DNA of 64,000 nt from Zasmidium citrigriseum (taxonomy: Eukaryota > Ascomycota > Dothideomycetes > Mycosphaerellales > Mycosphaerellaceae). Below, piece after piece: positions 8,426 through 19,835 of the stretch. A model generated the notes under the pieces. The model was not told the DNA's origin. It saw only the letters and a list, made by a program, of their open reading frames with translations, and did no database searches. The position numbers were made by a program, and so were the translations under genes. Every line of letters starts with the position of its first letter. Positions within the stretch are counted from its first letter, which is position 1. The stretch covers positions 1 to 64,000 of the forward strand of contig NHNW01000041.1 in NCBI GenBank assembly GCA_002786025.1, in the 5' to 3' direction.

Positions 8426-11071
8426 CTACTCTTCATAGGCAAATGCTTCACTGGCCTTTCCGCCGCAAGCTCTCTCGAGAGTCAGGAATGCGTAGTGGCT
8501 TCCAATCACAGGACGAGCGAAGAAGTTGGGTCCTGGGAATCCACCATCGCCTTCCGTCTTGTACAAGTCAGTGAACGGACGATCGGTGCTCGTCTCGTTC
8601 AACCACTTGGCTACTCTGTCGAGGATCTGTGCGCGCGTCTTCTTCCCGGCAACGGCGGCGGCCTGAAACTCCCAGTCGGACTACGAACGAGCAAGTCAGC
8701 ACACTGCCGAGACCATCGCTTGCAGTCTTCTAGACTGTACTTACCTTGGTGTAAAAGTGGCGAGAATCCAGAGGCAATCCGTACTTCTGCATCGCCGTGT
8801 TATACCAGCGAGACTGGGTCTTGTAGATCGAATCCGGGATGAAGTTGCTGGACTCGTCTTTGCTTCCTGGAATGAGCGGCTCTTGTGATCCTGCACGATG
8901 CATCTCCAACCCACTTGGCGTTGCATTGAGGCTGGGGTGGAAGCAGAGGAGCGCGTCGGCGTAGAGGGAGTAGATGGTCGTCCAGCTTCCCTGCCAGTTG
9001 TACGCCAATTTGGCACGGCCACCATCACGAGCCATACCTTCCTTTTCCCAGGTCTTGATGTACGACTCGCTGATGTTGCGGTAGTGCTTCGCGTCGTCTT
9101 TTTTGCCGACGATCTCGGCCAACTCGCTCATTGCCTTGATACCAATAATGCCCTTCAGCGCCAGGTTCGTCATTAACGGCAACCATCCAGCGAAGTCGTC
9201 GGCTGGACGCTTGTTAGACATAGTCTGTTTGTGTCAGACATGGACTGGAACTTACTACAAAGTTGGTTCTCTGGATACAGCGAGTATTCGACCAAGTATC
9301 CGGTCCACTGTTTCCAGAGCGGATACGTTCGAGAGACCCATTTCTCTGCCTGATGCTTCGACGAAACACCTCCCCACTGGTCGTCCAGGCCGAAGATGCC
9401 GTCCCGAGTCTCCAGAACTGCCGGCAGCGAGAACGGGCTGACCTTGTCGGACGCTTCAAGGCTAGCGACGTCCTTGGGTTGGCCAAGAGGACTCCATGGG
9501 CTCTGGGCCTCGGCGTTGTTGCTGTACTTCAGACTGTTCACAAGCGCAAGGCCCATGATCAACCTACAAGTGGAACGTTAGTAAGTCTCTCGGTCACGCC
9601 ACAGGGATATACGAACATATCACCGCACTCTTCAACAGGCATGTACTCGTCCCGGCCGTCTGGATGTCCTGTCATGTTCGGGAAGTGGGTGCCAAGGTCG
9701 TGCATGGTATAGTCGTTCGGGTATTGGCCGCTGAGCATATGCTCAAGGAGAGGCTCCAGTAGGTAAGCAAGCCATTTAGGATTCGTGTACAAGAAGAATG
9801 GGAACGCCGGGAAGATGACATCGACAGTCTGACAGTTTCCGTTGCTGCTGATTTCCTTCAGGAAGAGGATCGGGTTGTCTGGAGTTCCACTGAAGACGGT
9901 CGCACCCATCACCTGCCTCGCACTCAGATCGATGATGTCTTTGTAGTTATCGCTACCGCTGGCAAAGGCGTCTTTGGAAACTTGAACTGAATAGTTCAGC
10001 GCCAGTGCGAAGGCGTGCTTGAAATCTTCATAATGGAACGAAATCAGAGCATCGTCCGTGAAGAAGTACGACATCCACAGCGGCCTCATCATCGTCAATC
10101 CTCGGGCAGAGGCAAACTGCGTCACTGGATCCTGGATATGGGTGATGGTAAAGAGGATGCTATCCTCGACCATCTCATCCGTGTAGCCTCCACCGGACAG
10201 GTTGAAGGATTTGCTGAACGCAAAGACCGGCTCCTCATCCATGATGTTCCGGAACGAATCGTCAATCTCGTTCTTCAGCGTACCAGTCCGAGAGAAACGC
10301 TGCCGGAGGATGCCCGAAGTACCACACTCATGGTTTGCATGCGCCGGACCTGTGAAGTGGAGTGTCCCCCATTCCGCGCGATCTTGCCACTCTGTGAACA
10401 GCTCTTCATTGCTCCTCTTTACTCGCCAAGTCTTGAGCTTCCTGGCGTTCTTCTCATGGGTCTCGTGCAAGTTCCACTCAATCCTCGAACCACGGTTGCC
10501 GCTAACCCATTGGCCATTAACGTCAAGGTAGACGTCCAAGTTAAAGTTTCCTTTAACGTGGACTGTCAAATAGCTGGCTGGAATCGACTGCCGCAGAGTC
10601 GACGTGGGCGTGATCGGGGAAAGGAAAGATAGGACGATCTCGACGCTGCCGTTTGACGAGCTGGCCGAGGGGATTGCATACGACAGGTTGGTCGTCGAAG
10701 CATCATACTGCGCGCCGAGATATTTGGGAAAAGCTACTGTGTAGTGATTGCTCTCTCTATCGAGCGAATCATGCGGCCGGCCGAGCAGGGGATAGACTGT
10801 GTTTGTGTCTGGCACCGATGCGAGGACGCTGAATCCCATCTACGAAGCTTTAGCACGATCTCCCAGAGCCGACCTCGACTACAATGCCTACAGATTGTCC
10901 TGTATAGAACATTGGCCATTTCGACCAAGGCTCATCTCTCGCGTTGGCCAGCCAAGTGGAGAGATACGGGTTGCGAACAATGAGCGGTAGCACGGGCGGC
11001 GTCAGCGTCGAGGCAGCGCTGAAGCTGGCCAGCAAGCTGGCCGTCGCCGCGACCACTGCGCCAGCGCGCAT
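8426..11071 (-). CDS. gtaA: Secreted glutaminase, GtaA family (DUF4965/DUF1793/DUF5127)
   Basis: Five exons on the minus strand: 11071-10892, 10839-9617, 9563-9256, 9202-8745 and 8680-8426, all in phase, giving about 807 residues. The N-terminus MRAGAVVAATASLLASFSAA is a signal peptide; an ATG 17 codons upstream is less likely. LPLIVRNPYLSTWL, the join giving TGQSMGFSVLA, VYPLLGRPHDS, MPVEECGDML and ENQLCTDDFAGWL are hallmark GtaA-family segments. The fungal enzyme releases ammonia from extracellular glutamine, and related proteins in the family remain uncharacterised. The chain appears longer than the roughly 690 residues I recall for Aspergillus GtaA. Intron 2 has a CTAAC branch site. The final exon and stop depend on a single splice choice but keep strong family-like sequence (FTDLYKT, FFARPVIGSHYAFL). 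Confidence 0.88.
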
Positions 11072-13889
11072 GATGGCAGTGGTAATTGAAAAAGAAGTGG
11101 TAGGCCCGACAAGAAAGACCACAATGGGTCAGAAGCTATCCAGGAGTCGCGGTGGGCAGGAGAACCAGCAGCTCGAAGAGCTCAGCCATGTGAGGTTCCT
11201 CCGCGTTTGAACCTTACTGTTCGGCAGGCCGAAGCTACGCGGCGAAGGAAGGGTCGTCTGACACGCTAGACGGCCGGCGGAGGAGGGTGGTGTTTGGATG
11301 GATGGTGGTCACGAGCGTCTCCCTTGTTGCTTGGGGTTTGGGCACGCGGTCTGGCGGCCAGGGAGTTGATTCGACGTCATCAAATTCGGTACCTGGCGTC
11401 GACCGGATCGGACGTGGTTTGCCGAGAGATGATGTTGTGAAACCGGACATCAACATCCTTGAAGGGCTGAAACGATCTGCCTTGCATGCCTCGTATTGAC
11501 CTCACCAGCTGAACCATGATTGATTTTGTTCTCGGAAACAACACATGAAGGAACATAACAAGAGGTGAATTCTACGTGCTCGTGTCCTGGTTGCTGGGAC
11601 CGCTCCGGCTTGCGATTGCGGGGTTGGTTTCGAAACATCGGTAACAAATGTATTAGACTATCTTGGGTCTTGCAATTTTCGACACTCTATTAATGGGCCT
11701 GGAAGTTCTTGTAAGAGTGCTCGTAGTAAGTCTAAAGCATTGTTTTGAAATTCTTCGCGCCACTCCCATACCCTTTTGACCTTCAGTACTCAGAAGGAGA
11801 TCTATGCATTCGAATGACTTTGTGGTGAAGAGCACACTATACTCGAGCCTGAACATCCAGGCAGCATGGCTGCTCTTGAGTACAAGCTGCCGTGGTGGTT
11901 GACAGGTGGAACCTCATGCATGACATGAAACACACGTGCTCGATACCTCCCCATTTGGATCCTTCCCTCGGCAGCAGCTGTGCCAGTCTTTACATGCTTT
12001 GCTTCTGTGATCGGTCTTGACCACTGATCCGCGGAGACGGACACCCCGTTCCAGATGGAGGAAAGGGTATACTGCAAAGCAGACAGCAAAAAGCAACAGA
12101 AGCACTTGGTCGATGGCTTGGCAATCGCATTCGTGTCGGAGATAATGTATTCGGCTCGACAAGCTACCAATAGTGGTAGACCGCTTCAGCGTGACTGATG
12201 CTCGAACAAGAACTTTACGAGTGCTGTGCAAGTAGACCCGGTCTCCGTCTAGGTGGATGATCAGCTATTCCCAGAAGGAGACTGTTCCGAGCACATGGGA
12301 CGATGTGACGAGGGCGGTGTGCTGCCACCTTCTTGGGGTGAATGGCGATTACCCATGTTGGCGCAGAGGTGGACTCTCTTGTGAAGGAAGTGTACGAATT
12401 GCAATCAACCCCAACGGTTATAGCCAATGTCCAGAAATGAGCTCTGCTATTAGCATGTCAGCGCGCTCACTCCCTCAGTTCATCACCTCTGAGAGGCACA
12501 GTCATCTTGTGAGGTTAGCAAGCAGTGGAAGACGCCAACCATATGCGGTACGAAGTCCTAGTGTCAATAGGTCACTGGCGCTGAAAACATCGGCCTGTCA
12601 ACCGATCCAGTCTTGCGCCATGAATCATTAACACAGCGGCGAATGGCTGTCTGCGTGCTTAAGGTTCAGCATGCAGAAAGCGTTAGCCATTCCTAGAAGT
12701 TGTGAGCCGTGTCGCTTGCTCTGTCGACTCCGAGGATTACTTAGAGGATCGGACCGGCTAGCTGCAAATTCCAAATCGTGATGGTCGATTTCAACTTCAG
12801 ATCCATCTATTCGAGACCGAGGAGGCGTCGAAGATGGCGTGCTTGCGCGTGCGCCTTAGGGCAGATATGTGCTATTCCTCGAGTCTGTGCTTCCAACTCC
12901 GGTCGAAATGGGTTTTCCTCGAACCAAGATCGAGGCTGCATGAGTGAAGAAAGTTTGCGATATTTCCGCTCCAAGCCTTGACACCCAGATGTGGCGCTAC
13001 CCCAAAGGCATGGTCTCTGATGTTGTAGAATAGATCATATCGATGAGATCGATCCAAGGCAGGCAGAATTGATTTGTAGCAGGTGTTGGTGCGATGGTCG
13101 AAGGATGGACGTCGACATCGATCTCAAAAATTTGACCGACGTCATCCGGCGGGGCGTGTGGAGCTTCCGTCAATTGGGGCAACTGCAACTGCAAAGCACG
13201 GGGCGTCCGCGTCCGCTCGGCGCTGCGAAAAAAGTGCACTTGCTGCATCGAGCTGCAGCGACGAGATGGGAGCATGCTGGGCCTGCTGGCGACGATGATG
13301 AGGGGTTCGGGTTGGCGGCGGCGGCGGTCGAGCAAGAAGCAGGCTTGCGGCTGATTGTTGGCCCGTCGTGCCTGCCTCCATGTCGCGCTTGGCATCGCGT
13401 GTCGGCAAACGCAGCCATTCGCTGGCCTGCTTCTGAGCCATTGCAAAGGCGCAATAATGCAGGCGGCGGGCTGCATCTTGCTGCTGCAGAGAGACGATGG
13501 CGGCCGTGGACGCTGTCTTTTCGGCGCCGGCATCGATCATGGTAGCTTATCTTTCTGGCGAACCGCAGAGCCTCCAGGCCATATGACGCTGCGATCTGCG
13601 CTCCTAGCCGACATGCCTGGGCGTGTATGACATTATTCTTGCTGGACGACATGCAGGCACCGCGATTATTAGCCTGCCCTCACGCAACCTCTGCCTCTGC
13701 AGCAGCCGGCCTGCCCTCGCCTCCTGGTACCGCAGCAGCAGCAGCCTTTTAGGGTGGCGCATATCTCCGTGCTACGACCCAGCATCCTCGCTGTCCGTGC
13801 CACCCAGTCCACAACGACACAGGTATCCCAGAGTATCGCCCTCCCAGCACCGGTTCGACGGCCCTCAGCCTCTCGCATGCCTGCCTCCC
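11072..13889. other. Gene-poor stretch of 2.8 kb
   Basis: Only short overlapping frames occur, on both strands, none with recognisable domains or consistent splicing. 11072-11220 is presumably the glutaminase promoter. 13.1-13.6 kb is GC-rich and low in complexity, so its several open frames (up to 178 codons) look compositional. 13.6-13.89 kb is probably the leader of the next gene. Unusual only for its length in an otherwise compact region. Confidence 0.5.
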
Positions 13890-15089
13890 ATGCCGCCTCG
13901 TGACAACTCGTTGCCTCACGAAGGCGATACCCAGAACCGGCCTGCCGCGTCTGGAAGGAACAACCAACCGCTGGTCATTGTCTCGGAGCATGGCCGACAC
14001 AGCGAAGCCTCGCGCCGCATTGTACGTGCCCAGGCTGCACGCGCTAGTGCTGCGCAGAGCAGAGAGACCAGAGCAAGGAATCGCGAAGACAGAAACCAGA
14101 GAGATGGACCTCAGACACCCAACGACAGCAACCCGGCGCCACCGACGCAGTCCCAGTTTCCACCCGACCAGTCCAATGTGCAGGCCCAAAGCCAACAGCA
14201 GAGCCAGAATCACAACTTTCCCCGTGTCAATTCCTACTCCAAACCACAAGCCGAAAACAAGAGTTCCAATCCACTCAAGCCACTGGTCGACTGGATGACC
14301 AATGTCTTGAGGCTGTCCGCCACCTCGTTTGCGGCAGGCGCTGCTATTCTTGCAAGCACTGGAAGACCCCAGCTGTCCAACGCGAGCGATGTCCTTTCAG
14401 CGGCTGGTGGAATTCTTTCGGACAGTGGCAAAGCCATGGAGGAGGTACAAATTTCAGGTGGCTTGTTCAACCGCCAGCTGCCAATTGCGCTGCCCCGTGG
14501 CTTCGTGGCACTCCAGCAACGCATAGCTCTTTCGGATTCGTATCTCGTGTTAATTAGTCGCACGGCGTGTTTCGACTTCGGTAGCCCTGGCGTCGAGAAT
14601 CGATTGAACGAGCTCCTATTCGACATCGTCATGACATCCGCAACTGCCACTCTTCCGAACTCGCAACAACCTGGTCATCCAATTCAAAGCCATCTGCGGA
14701 TTGCATGCACGTGCCTCACCATTTTCCAGGGGCAGCGTGCAGATGGAGCCTCGTTCGCAGGGGATCAGAAATACAACACAGGGCTGCAAGCCGCATGGGC
14801 AGAGGTGCTGATCCTGGATCAGGATGCCCTTAGAGAGCCGAAGTCCGCCGAGGCAGCCCTGTGGGCAGCATTCATCATCAGTGTGACCTGTGGATCAACT
14901 GTTAGCTTCTTTCAGCAGCTCCTCTGGGGTTTGCTCCAAGATCTGCAGCTTCAGTACTGGGATCAGGTGCGCAATGTGTTGCTGGACTTCATCTACCCGG
15001 GTAGCTTCCTAGACGAACCATGCAAACAATTCTTTGAGAGCCTGCAAGGTGGACAGCCAAACCAAACCGACCGGATGATTACGACCTGA
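13890..15089 (+). CDS. Fungal-specific protein resembling zinc-cluster-less transcription regulators
   Basis: The open frame begins at 13623, but its first 89 codons are Ser/Arg/Pro-rich and unlike protein. The ATG at 13890 (MPPRDNSLPH) gives 399 residues and is preferred. PLVIVSEHGRHSEASRRIVRAQ at about 25-46, followed by a basic Ala/Arg/Glu stretch, resembles the conserved N-terminal signature of fungal proteins carrying a Fungal_trans_2-type C-terminal region without a Cys6 cluster. A Gln/Asn/Pro-rich linker follows, then an all-helical C-terminal half containing repeated ISGGLFNRQLP/LWAAFIIS-like hydrophobic helices. No Cys6 zinc cluster is present. A nuclear regulatory role is inference from layout; no target is suggested by neighbours. 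Confidence 0.6.
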   Translation: MPPRDNSLPHEGDTQNRPAASGRNNQPLVIVSEHGRHSEASRRIVRAQAARASAAQSRETRARNREDRNQRDGPQTPNDSNPAPPTQSQFPPDQSNVQAQSQQQSQNHNFPRVNSYSKPQAENKSSNPLKPLVDWMTNVLRLSATSFAAGAAILASTGRPQLSNASDVLSAAGGILSDSGKAMEEVQISGGLFNRQLPIALPRGFVALQQRIALSDSYLVLISRTACFDFGSPGVENRLNELLFDIVMTSATATLPNSQQPGHPIQSHLRIACTCLTIFQGQRADGASFAGDQKYNTGLQAAWAEVLILDQDALREPKSAEAALWAAFIISVTCGSTVSFFQQLLWGLLQDLQLQYWDQVRNVLLDFIYPGSFLDEPCKQFFESLQGGQPNQTDRMITT

Positions 15090-16202
15090 GTTCAGTAGTG
15101 GAGGGTGCGTCTGCCCGACAAGAATGGATGGCTCCTGCGGATTGGTCTGGGTCGGAGGTAGGGCGCCAGAGAATACACATCAAGCCCATGAGATCTTCAA
15201 GAGAAAGTCACGTCACACGAGGATGGTGTGCAGATATGATCGATAGCATTCGATGCCTTGGTCCGGTCTCTGAGTATTGGTCAATCTCTGGCTGGAGAGA
15301 ATTTGCGCTTAAGCACCCCGTATGTCCAGGACGGGTCGATTTTCTCCCATATCGCGGTCGACACCATGGCGGTGTGATTCACAAGATGATTTCGCTGAGG
15401 TCGTTCGAGGTGTGGGATGGCGGTAGAAGACAGAAGGCGCCAGGGAGTCCAAAGAGGTGGAGATTGATGGGGGCTAAGGTCAAGCCTTATCTCTTGCCCC
15501 GTGGCTGAAGCTGCAGGAAACCTGATTCTGGACCAAGGAGGAATAACTACACTAGACTGTTAAGGCCGTGCCTAGCTGCAGGAAGATGGGTCACCCGGGC
15601 GAAGGAGATTGGCGAGGCACACGAGCTAGGAGTAAGATCCACAAAAAGAGCGGTGTCTTGACTCTTGAGAGGCTCTGTCGGGAACAACAGGACTCGGCAG
15701 CAGAATGGTTACTGCGAGGCAGATCTGGACCTGAGGATCTACGAGGTTGCAGTGCGTAGATTAAGCGCTGAAACGCTGTTTTGGTGTGAGATTCGAACGC
15801 ACATGAGATCGGCAAAGATACCCTGAATTCGAGAGAAATGAGAAACTCAATCGCGTTTGCCGTTTTGGTGGTTAGCGGCTGCATCATTTCTCGCCCCTAG
15901 CGTTCGTTGTTGGCTGTGGTTGTTGCATGTTGCATCACGTTGTGCTCATGCACTTCTCCGTCCGCGCGCCCCGGATGTCGGGCTCGTGCCCTTGTAGGAA
16001 CTGCGTTAGTAATAGACGAGGAGGCAGGGATGGGACCTGAAAGTGGACGACTTCACATGCTGTCTTGGGAAAAGGTAAAGAAAGCCACACTTCATGAACA
16101 GCTTCTTGTCAATAGTTTTGATGACTTGTGTACCAGTACAGACGCCGAGACCCTTGTACAAGATGCATCCGTGCATGTATCCAACACACCAGCCATCAAC
16201 AA
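15090..16202. other. Intergenic region between convergent genes
   Basis: A 136-codon frame at 15098-15508 lies immediately after the preceding stop but has no domain-like character. A T-arm-like sequence at 15783-15805 was considered and rejected as a tRNA. Probably 3' untranslated and spacer DNA. Confidence 0.5.
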
Positions 16203-18285
16203 CTATGAAAGCCCATTGCTAGTAATACCATTTCCATTAGGTCCATACTCCGGAGGAGCCTTGGGAAGTTTGTCCACACCATCAAGGATAGCGACTGCCA
16301 TGCCACCCGCCAGATGGGTCTGGATGTGACAATGCAGCATCCAGGCACCAGGATTGACACTCTGATACCGAATCGCCAGCCAAGTCGGCTGACCCGAAGC
16401 CACAGGGGTGATATAACCATCCCGGAGCAGAGGGTTGACGAAGTTGAAGTTCTGTGGTTGGGCGGCGGAGGCTTCGGCGACGGTGTTCCATTTCCATTCT
16501 CCAACGCCAGAGCCGATGACATAGGCTTTGTTGCTGTGCTTGTGCATGGGGTGAGGTGGGCCGATGGCGTCGGTCGAGACGATGACGATATCGATCCAGG
16601 TGTTGTTGTTGGTCTTGATGACGAGGTCGCCGTCGTTGGCGTTCATGCTGTTGGGATAGTACAGCAGGGGCTGCATTTCGGCATACTCGGTTGGGAGTTG
16701 AGGGTATGACTCCTGACCGTCGAGCGTCCAGATCCAGGGGGCATTGAACTTGCCGAGCTTGAGGATGTGAGTGGCATCGACGGTCTTAGAGGGCGGCACG
16801 TTCTCAAATGGCTGGGTCAAGGTGTCGTTCTGCTGTGTGACGTTCGATGAGACGGGGAATCCGCCATAGGTGAAATATGGCGTTCCCTTGGTGGCACGCT
16901 TGCTGAGTGCAGTCTCCCTGCCGAACAGGCTTCGCTTGCTAGAGCCGGTGTATGTCATGGTCGCGAAGCCGCTGATCAGCTGGTTGAGACCAAAGTTGGC
17001 AGCGCGCATCTGGTATGTGCCTGGGGTGTTGTTGAGCTGCACCATCACAGAGTAGCGTTCGCCGTTGTAGAACTGCAGGCCATCGACCTTCTTTGGCTTG
17101 ACGTAGCGGCCATCCACGGCGTACACCCACATGGGATGATTATCGATCGACATGACGGGCGCTTGCAAAGTCGCGGCATTGATGAAGTTGAACGAGACCC
17201 ATCCCTGGCTTGCAGAGACTGGGAAGTCCGTCAGGGGAGCATTGGTGGCCGAGCAGCCCAGAATGCTCGGAGGGAGCGCAGAGGTGTTGAAAGTATAGTC
17301 ACCCTCGATGTACTTCGTCAGGGGGAGGCATCCGTTGGGGCTCAGTCTGCGAGAATCAGCCAAAGTACTAAGAGTCAAAATTCTGATCACTTACTTTTGT
17401 CCTTTCAGGGGACCATTTAAGACCGCCTGGAACGGCGGAGCAAAGTAGTCCTTCTGCTGTTGTGGCGTCAAACAGTCGACTCTGCCTTTACCGTTGACCA
17501 GAATGCTGTTGGTGCAAATGATATCCACGTTGGTGTTGTTCTCGATCTGCATGAATTGTGCGGAGGTGACATGGCTCCAGTCTGCGACAGTGACGAGGAC
17601 GGGGTTCGCTTCTGCCTTCATCATAGCTGCCACCGCGGTCTTGTCGCTACTGATCTGACTAAATGGCCTGGCCTGGGACGAGGCTGGCTGGACGTAGACT
17701 AGGCGCAGAGGTTAGACAATGTTTAGGCTGCAAAGAGATGGCTTCCAGCCTTGAATGTACGTACTGGGACCAAAGAAGCCATCGCTGACCTGTGACTTGT
17801 AGTGGGAATGGTACCAGTACGTGCCGTACTCGTTGGCGGTCCATTTGTAAAGGAACTCCTTCTTGGATGGGATTGGCTTCTGAGCAAGTCCAGCAACGCC
17901 ATCAGACCATGGGGTATTCAATTGTCTGTCGAAATAATCAACAACTACGCATGAAGATCTCAAATCGGGCAGTTGCTTACTCAATGCCATGGAAATGGAG
18001 CGCAGTAGAATCGTTCAAATTGTTGCAAACAAGAAACTGTGAACCAGGCTTGTCAGATTGAGTGTCATATGCACGTGTGCTTTTCAACATTACCTCTACA
18101 TTGTCGTACTGATTGACCATAAGAGCTGGCCCCGGCGATGTTCCATTCACCAGAATGGTAGGTCGAGAGAACCCATCAGGAGCTGCTGTCCCCCAACCAA
18201 CTGAGATTTGGAACCGCACTGTCTTTGCATAGCAGCTCTGAACAGCTAGCAGCAGGCAGAGGACAAGACCAGATAGGGAAGACAT
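16203..18285 (-). CDS. Laccase-like multicopper oxidase, secreted
   Basis: Five exons on the minus strand: 18285-18094, 18036-17981, 17925-17765, 17698-17395 and 17346-16203, giving 618 residues. MSSLSGLVLCLLLAVQSCYA is a signal peptide. All four copper-binding signatures are present: HFHG (about residue 78), WYHSH, HPMHKH and HCHIQTH, so the T1 site and T2/T3 trinuclear centre appear complete. Several N-x-S/T sites suggest a glycoprotein. The enzyme oxidises phenolics, pigment precursors or metal ions with reduction of O2 to water. Ascomycete homologues include pigment oxidases and ferroxidases; which applies here is not clear. The first intron (57 nt) has no stop and could be missed; removing it joins VEFLVCNNL, a family-like junction. 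A TATA-like box lies 42-49 nt upstream of the ATG. Confidence 0.9.
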
Positions 18286-19835
18286 GGTGCGCTGCTGTGC
18301 GATCAACAAAAGCCAAGGAGATCCAGTAAATATACTTGCTCATTCATGCTCAACTGTCAACACAGCCAATGAATGGTAGCACAGTGGGAACATCCATGTG
18401 GTGTCCATGTGTTACCCAAGGGAGTAACAACAACACCGACCCCGGTAAGCGACCGGCGATCCTTTGCACAACGCTAGACTCAGCCGCTTGAGCGAGGCCA
18501 TACTCAACACTCACAAGAAGGATATGGTCGGCCAATAGTTCTCACCTCATGCTCCCCGACACGATCGTGGTGAGGCTTGCAGTTCCAGCGCGATGCCTGG
18601 CTGATCTGGCGTTCCTCAAGCAGCTCTGGAAGCCAGCCTCCAACAATTCGCGAATCCGATTCGATGCAAGGCACTTTTGACGATCACAGCCAACACTACT
18701 GGATGCAGAAAGTAGGCTCCTAGGCGTGTCGCATGTATATCACCGTCCGCACGCCATAGAACAGAGGCCGGTTGGCTTGGAAGCCATTTCTGCGAACTGC
18801 ATGAGGCTCAACCCCTCGTTCTACCGCCTTCGATGTTGCCGCCATGCAATTCCCATTGAGAGCCATTGACTGTTCTTGTTGAGTCGTGCAGCGCAAGGGA
18901 GACTTCTGGTCTGCTGGCCAGCGGTGAGGTCGCGACGGGCGTTGGATGGTCAACAATGCGAGTCTGGGCATCCTGCGGTGTCACTACGGCGTGTCAGATG
19001 CACACGGCGATTTCCAGACTTTCACACTTTCCTCGAAACATCACATATGGACATCAGTGCCATAGATGTGCTGCTGCATTGGGAGAAGGCAGGAGTTTCG
19101 GAGGAAGTCTGCTCCAATGCCCCGTCTGCATGACTAGGATTTCAGGCCACCCAAACTCCAGGTTGCTCGGTTGGTATTTCGCGTGTCGGTCAGCAAGGAG
19201 CAATTGGGCATGACGGTGGAAACCTAACTAGGAGGCTTATCGTTCGCATGGAGGAGTTTGCCCAGATTTGTCGTGCAGTCTTGTCCAGTCTGTCTAGTAG
19301 GAGTGAGACTATCCTTAGTTGAGAGTTGGTGGCTGAAAAGGCCATCAATCGTTGATCTGAGAGGTACTCGCTGGCCGAGAGATCAAAAGCTACGGCGACT
19401 ACGAGGTCCAGTGCGTTTGGATAGCGGCCAGGCTATCGGCGAAATCGCGATCGAAGGAACCAACAACATATCTGCGGCTGAGCTGTCATCACTGTCCAGA
19501 TCTGTATCGATCATCCATCTATACAGTTGGAAGAGAACGCGAGCGGAAGAATTCTCGATTGCCTCGCCTGGTGGACGTCAGACGGATCGTTGGTGGTATC
19601 TCGAAAGGAGAGATGGAAGTGAACGGCGAGATGGGCGAAGAAATGGAAAGCGGGTTGGTGGGTCTTCACGGCCCGTGCCGTTTTGTTTACTTCGGTCAAC
19701 ATCGCGACTTCTCTCCGCGAGCTTTAGCACAGCATTGGGAGATCGTAGCAATTCTGGGGAACGCCGCGCCGCCCTCACTCCAACGCATGATTTCACAAGC
19801 AACACGCACATGACAGGTCATTCACAGGAATTATA
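18286..19835. other. Divergent intergenic region of 1.5 kb
   Basis: This stretch lies between the starts of the multicopper oxidase and the Ppc89-like gene, so both promoters should be here. A 192-codon plus-strand frame (19258-19836) is arginine- and serine-rich and lacks domain character. No further site can be supported. Confidence 0.5.
18327..18334 (-). promoter_or_regulatory. TATA-like box upstream of the multicopper oxidase
   Basis: On the minus strand TATATTTA lies 42-49 nt before the proposed ATG at 18285. The position is plausible for a core promoter with a short leader. It is judged by motif and distance only. Confidence 0.35.

Noticed and set aside
10015..10632. 205-codon antisense frame opposite the glutaminase
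   Set aside because: The opposite strand encodes conserved GtaA sequence; no splice or start support here.
13069..13652. Several long overlapping frames on both strands
   Set aside because: GC-rich low-complexity DNA with few stops in any frame; no domain-like sequence.
13623..13889. Upstream 89 codons of the regulator-like open frame
   Set aside because: Ser/Arg/Pro-rich and low in complexity; the ATG at 13890 gives a better N-terminus.
15098..15508. 136-codon frame after the regulator-like gene
   Set aside because: No recognised domain, no homology-like motifs and unlikely splice; judged 3' spacer.
15783..15805. T-arm-like sequence (minus strand GTTCGAATC with flanking partial stem)
   Set aside because: No matching acceptor stem or A box lies at tRNA distance upstream on the minus strand, so it is treated as chance.
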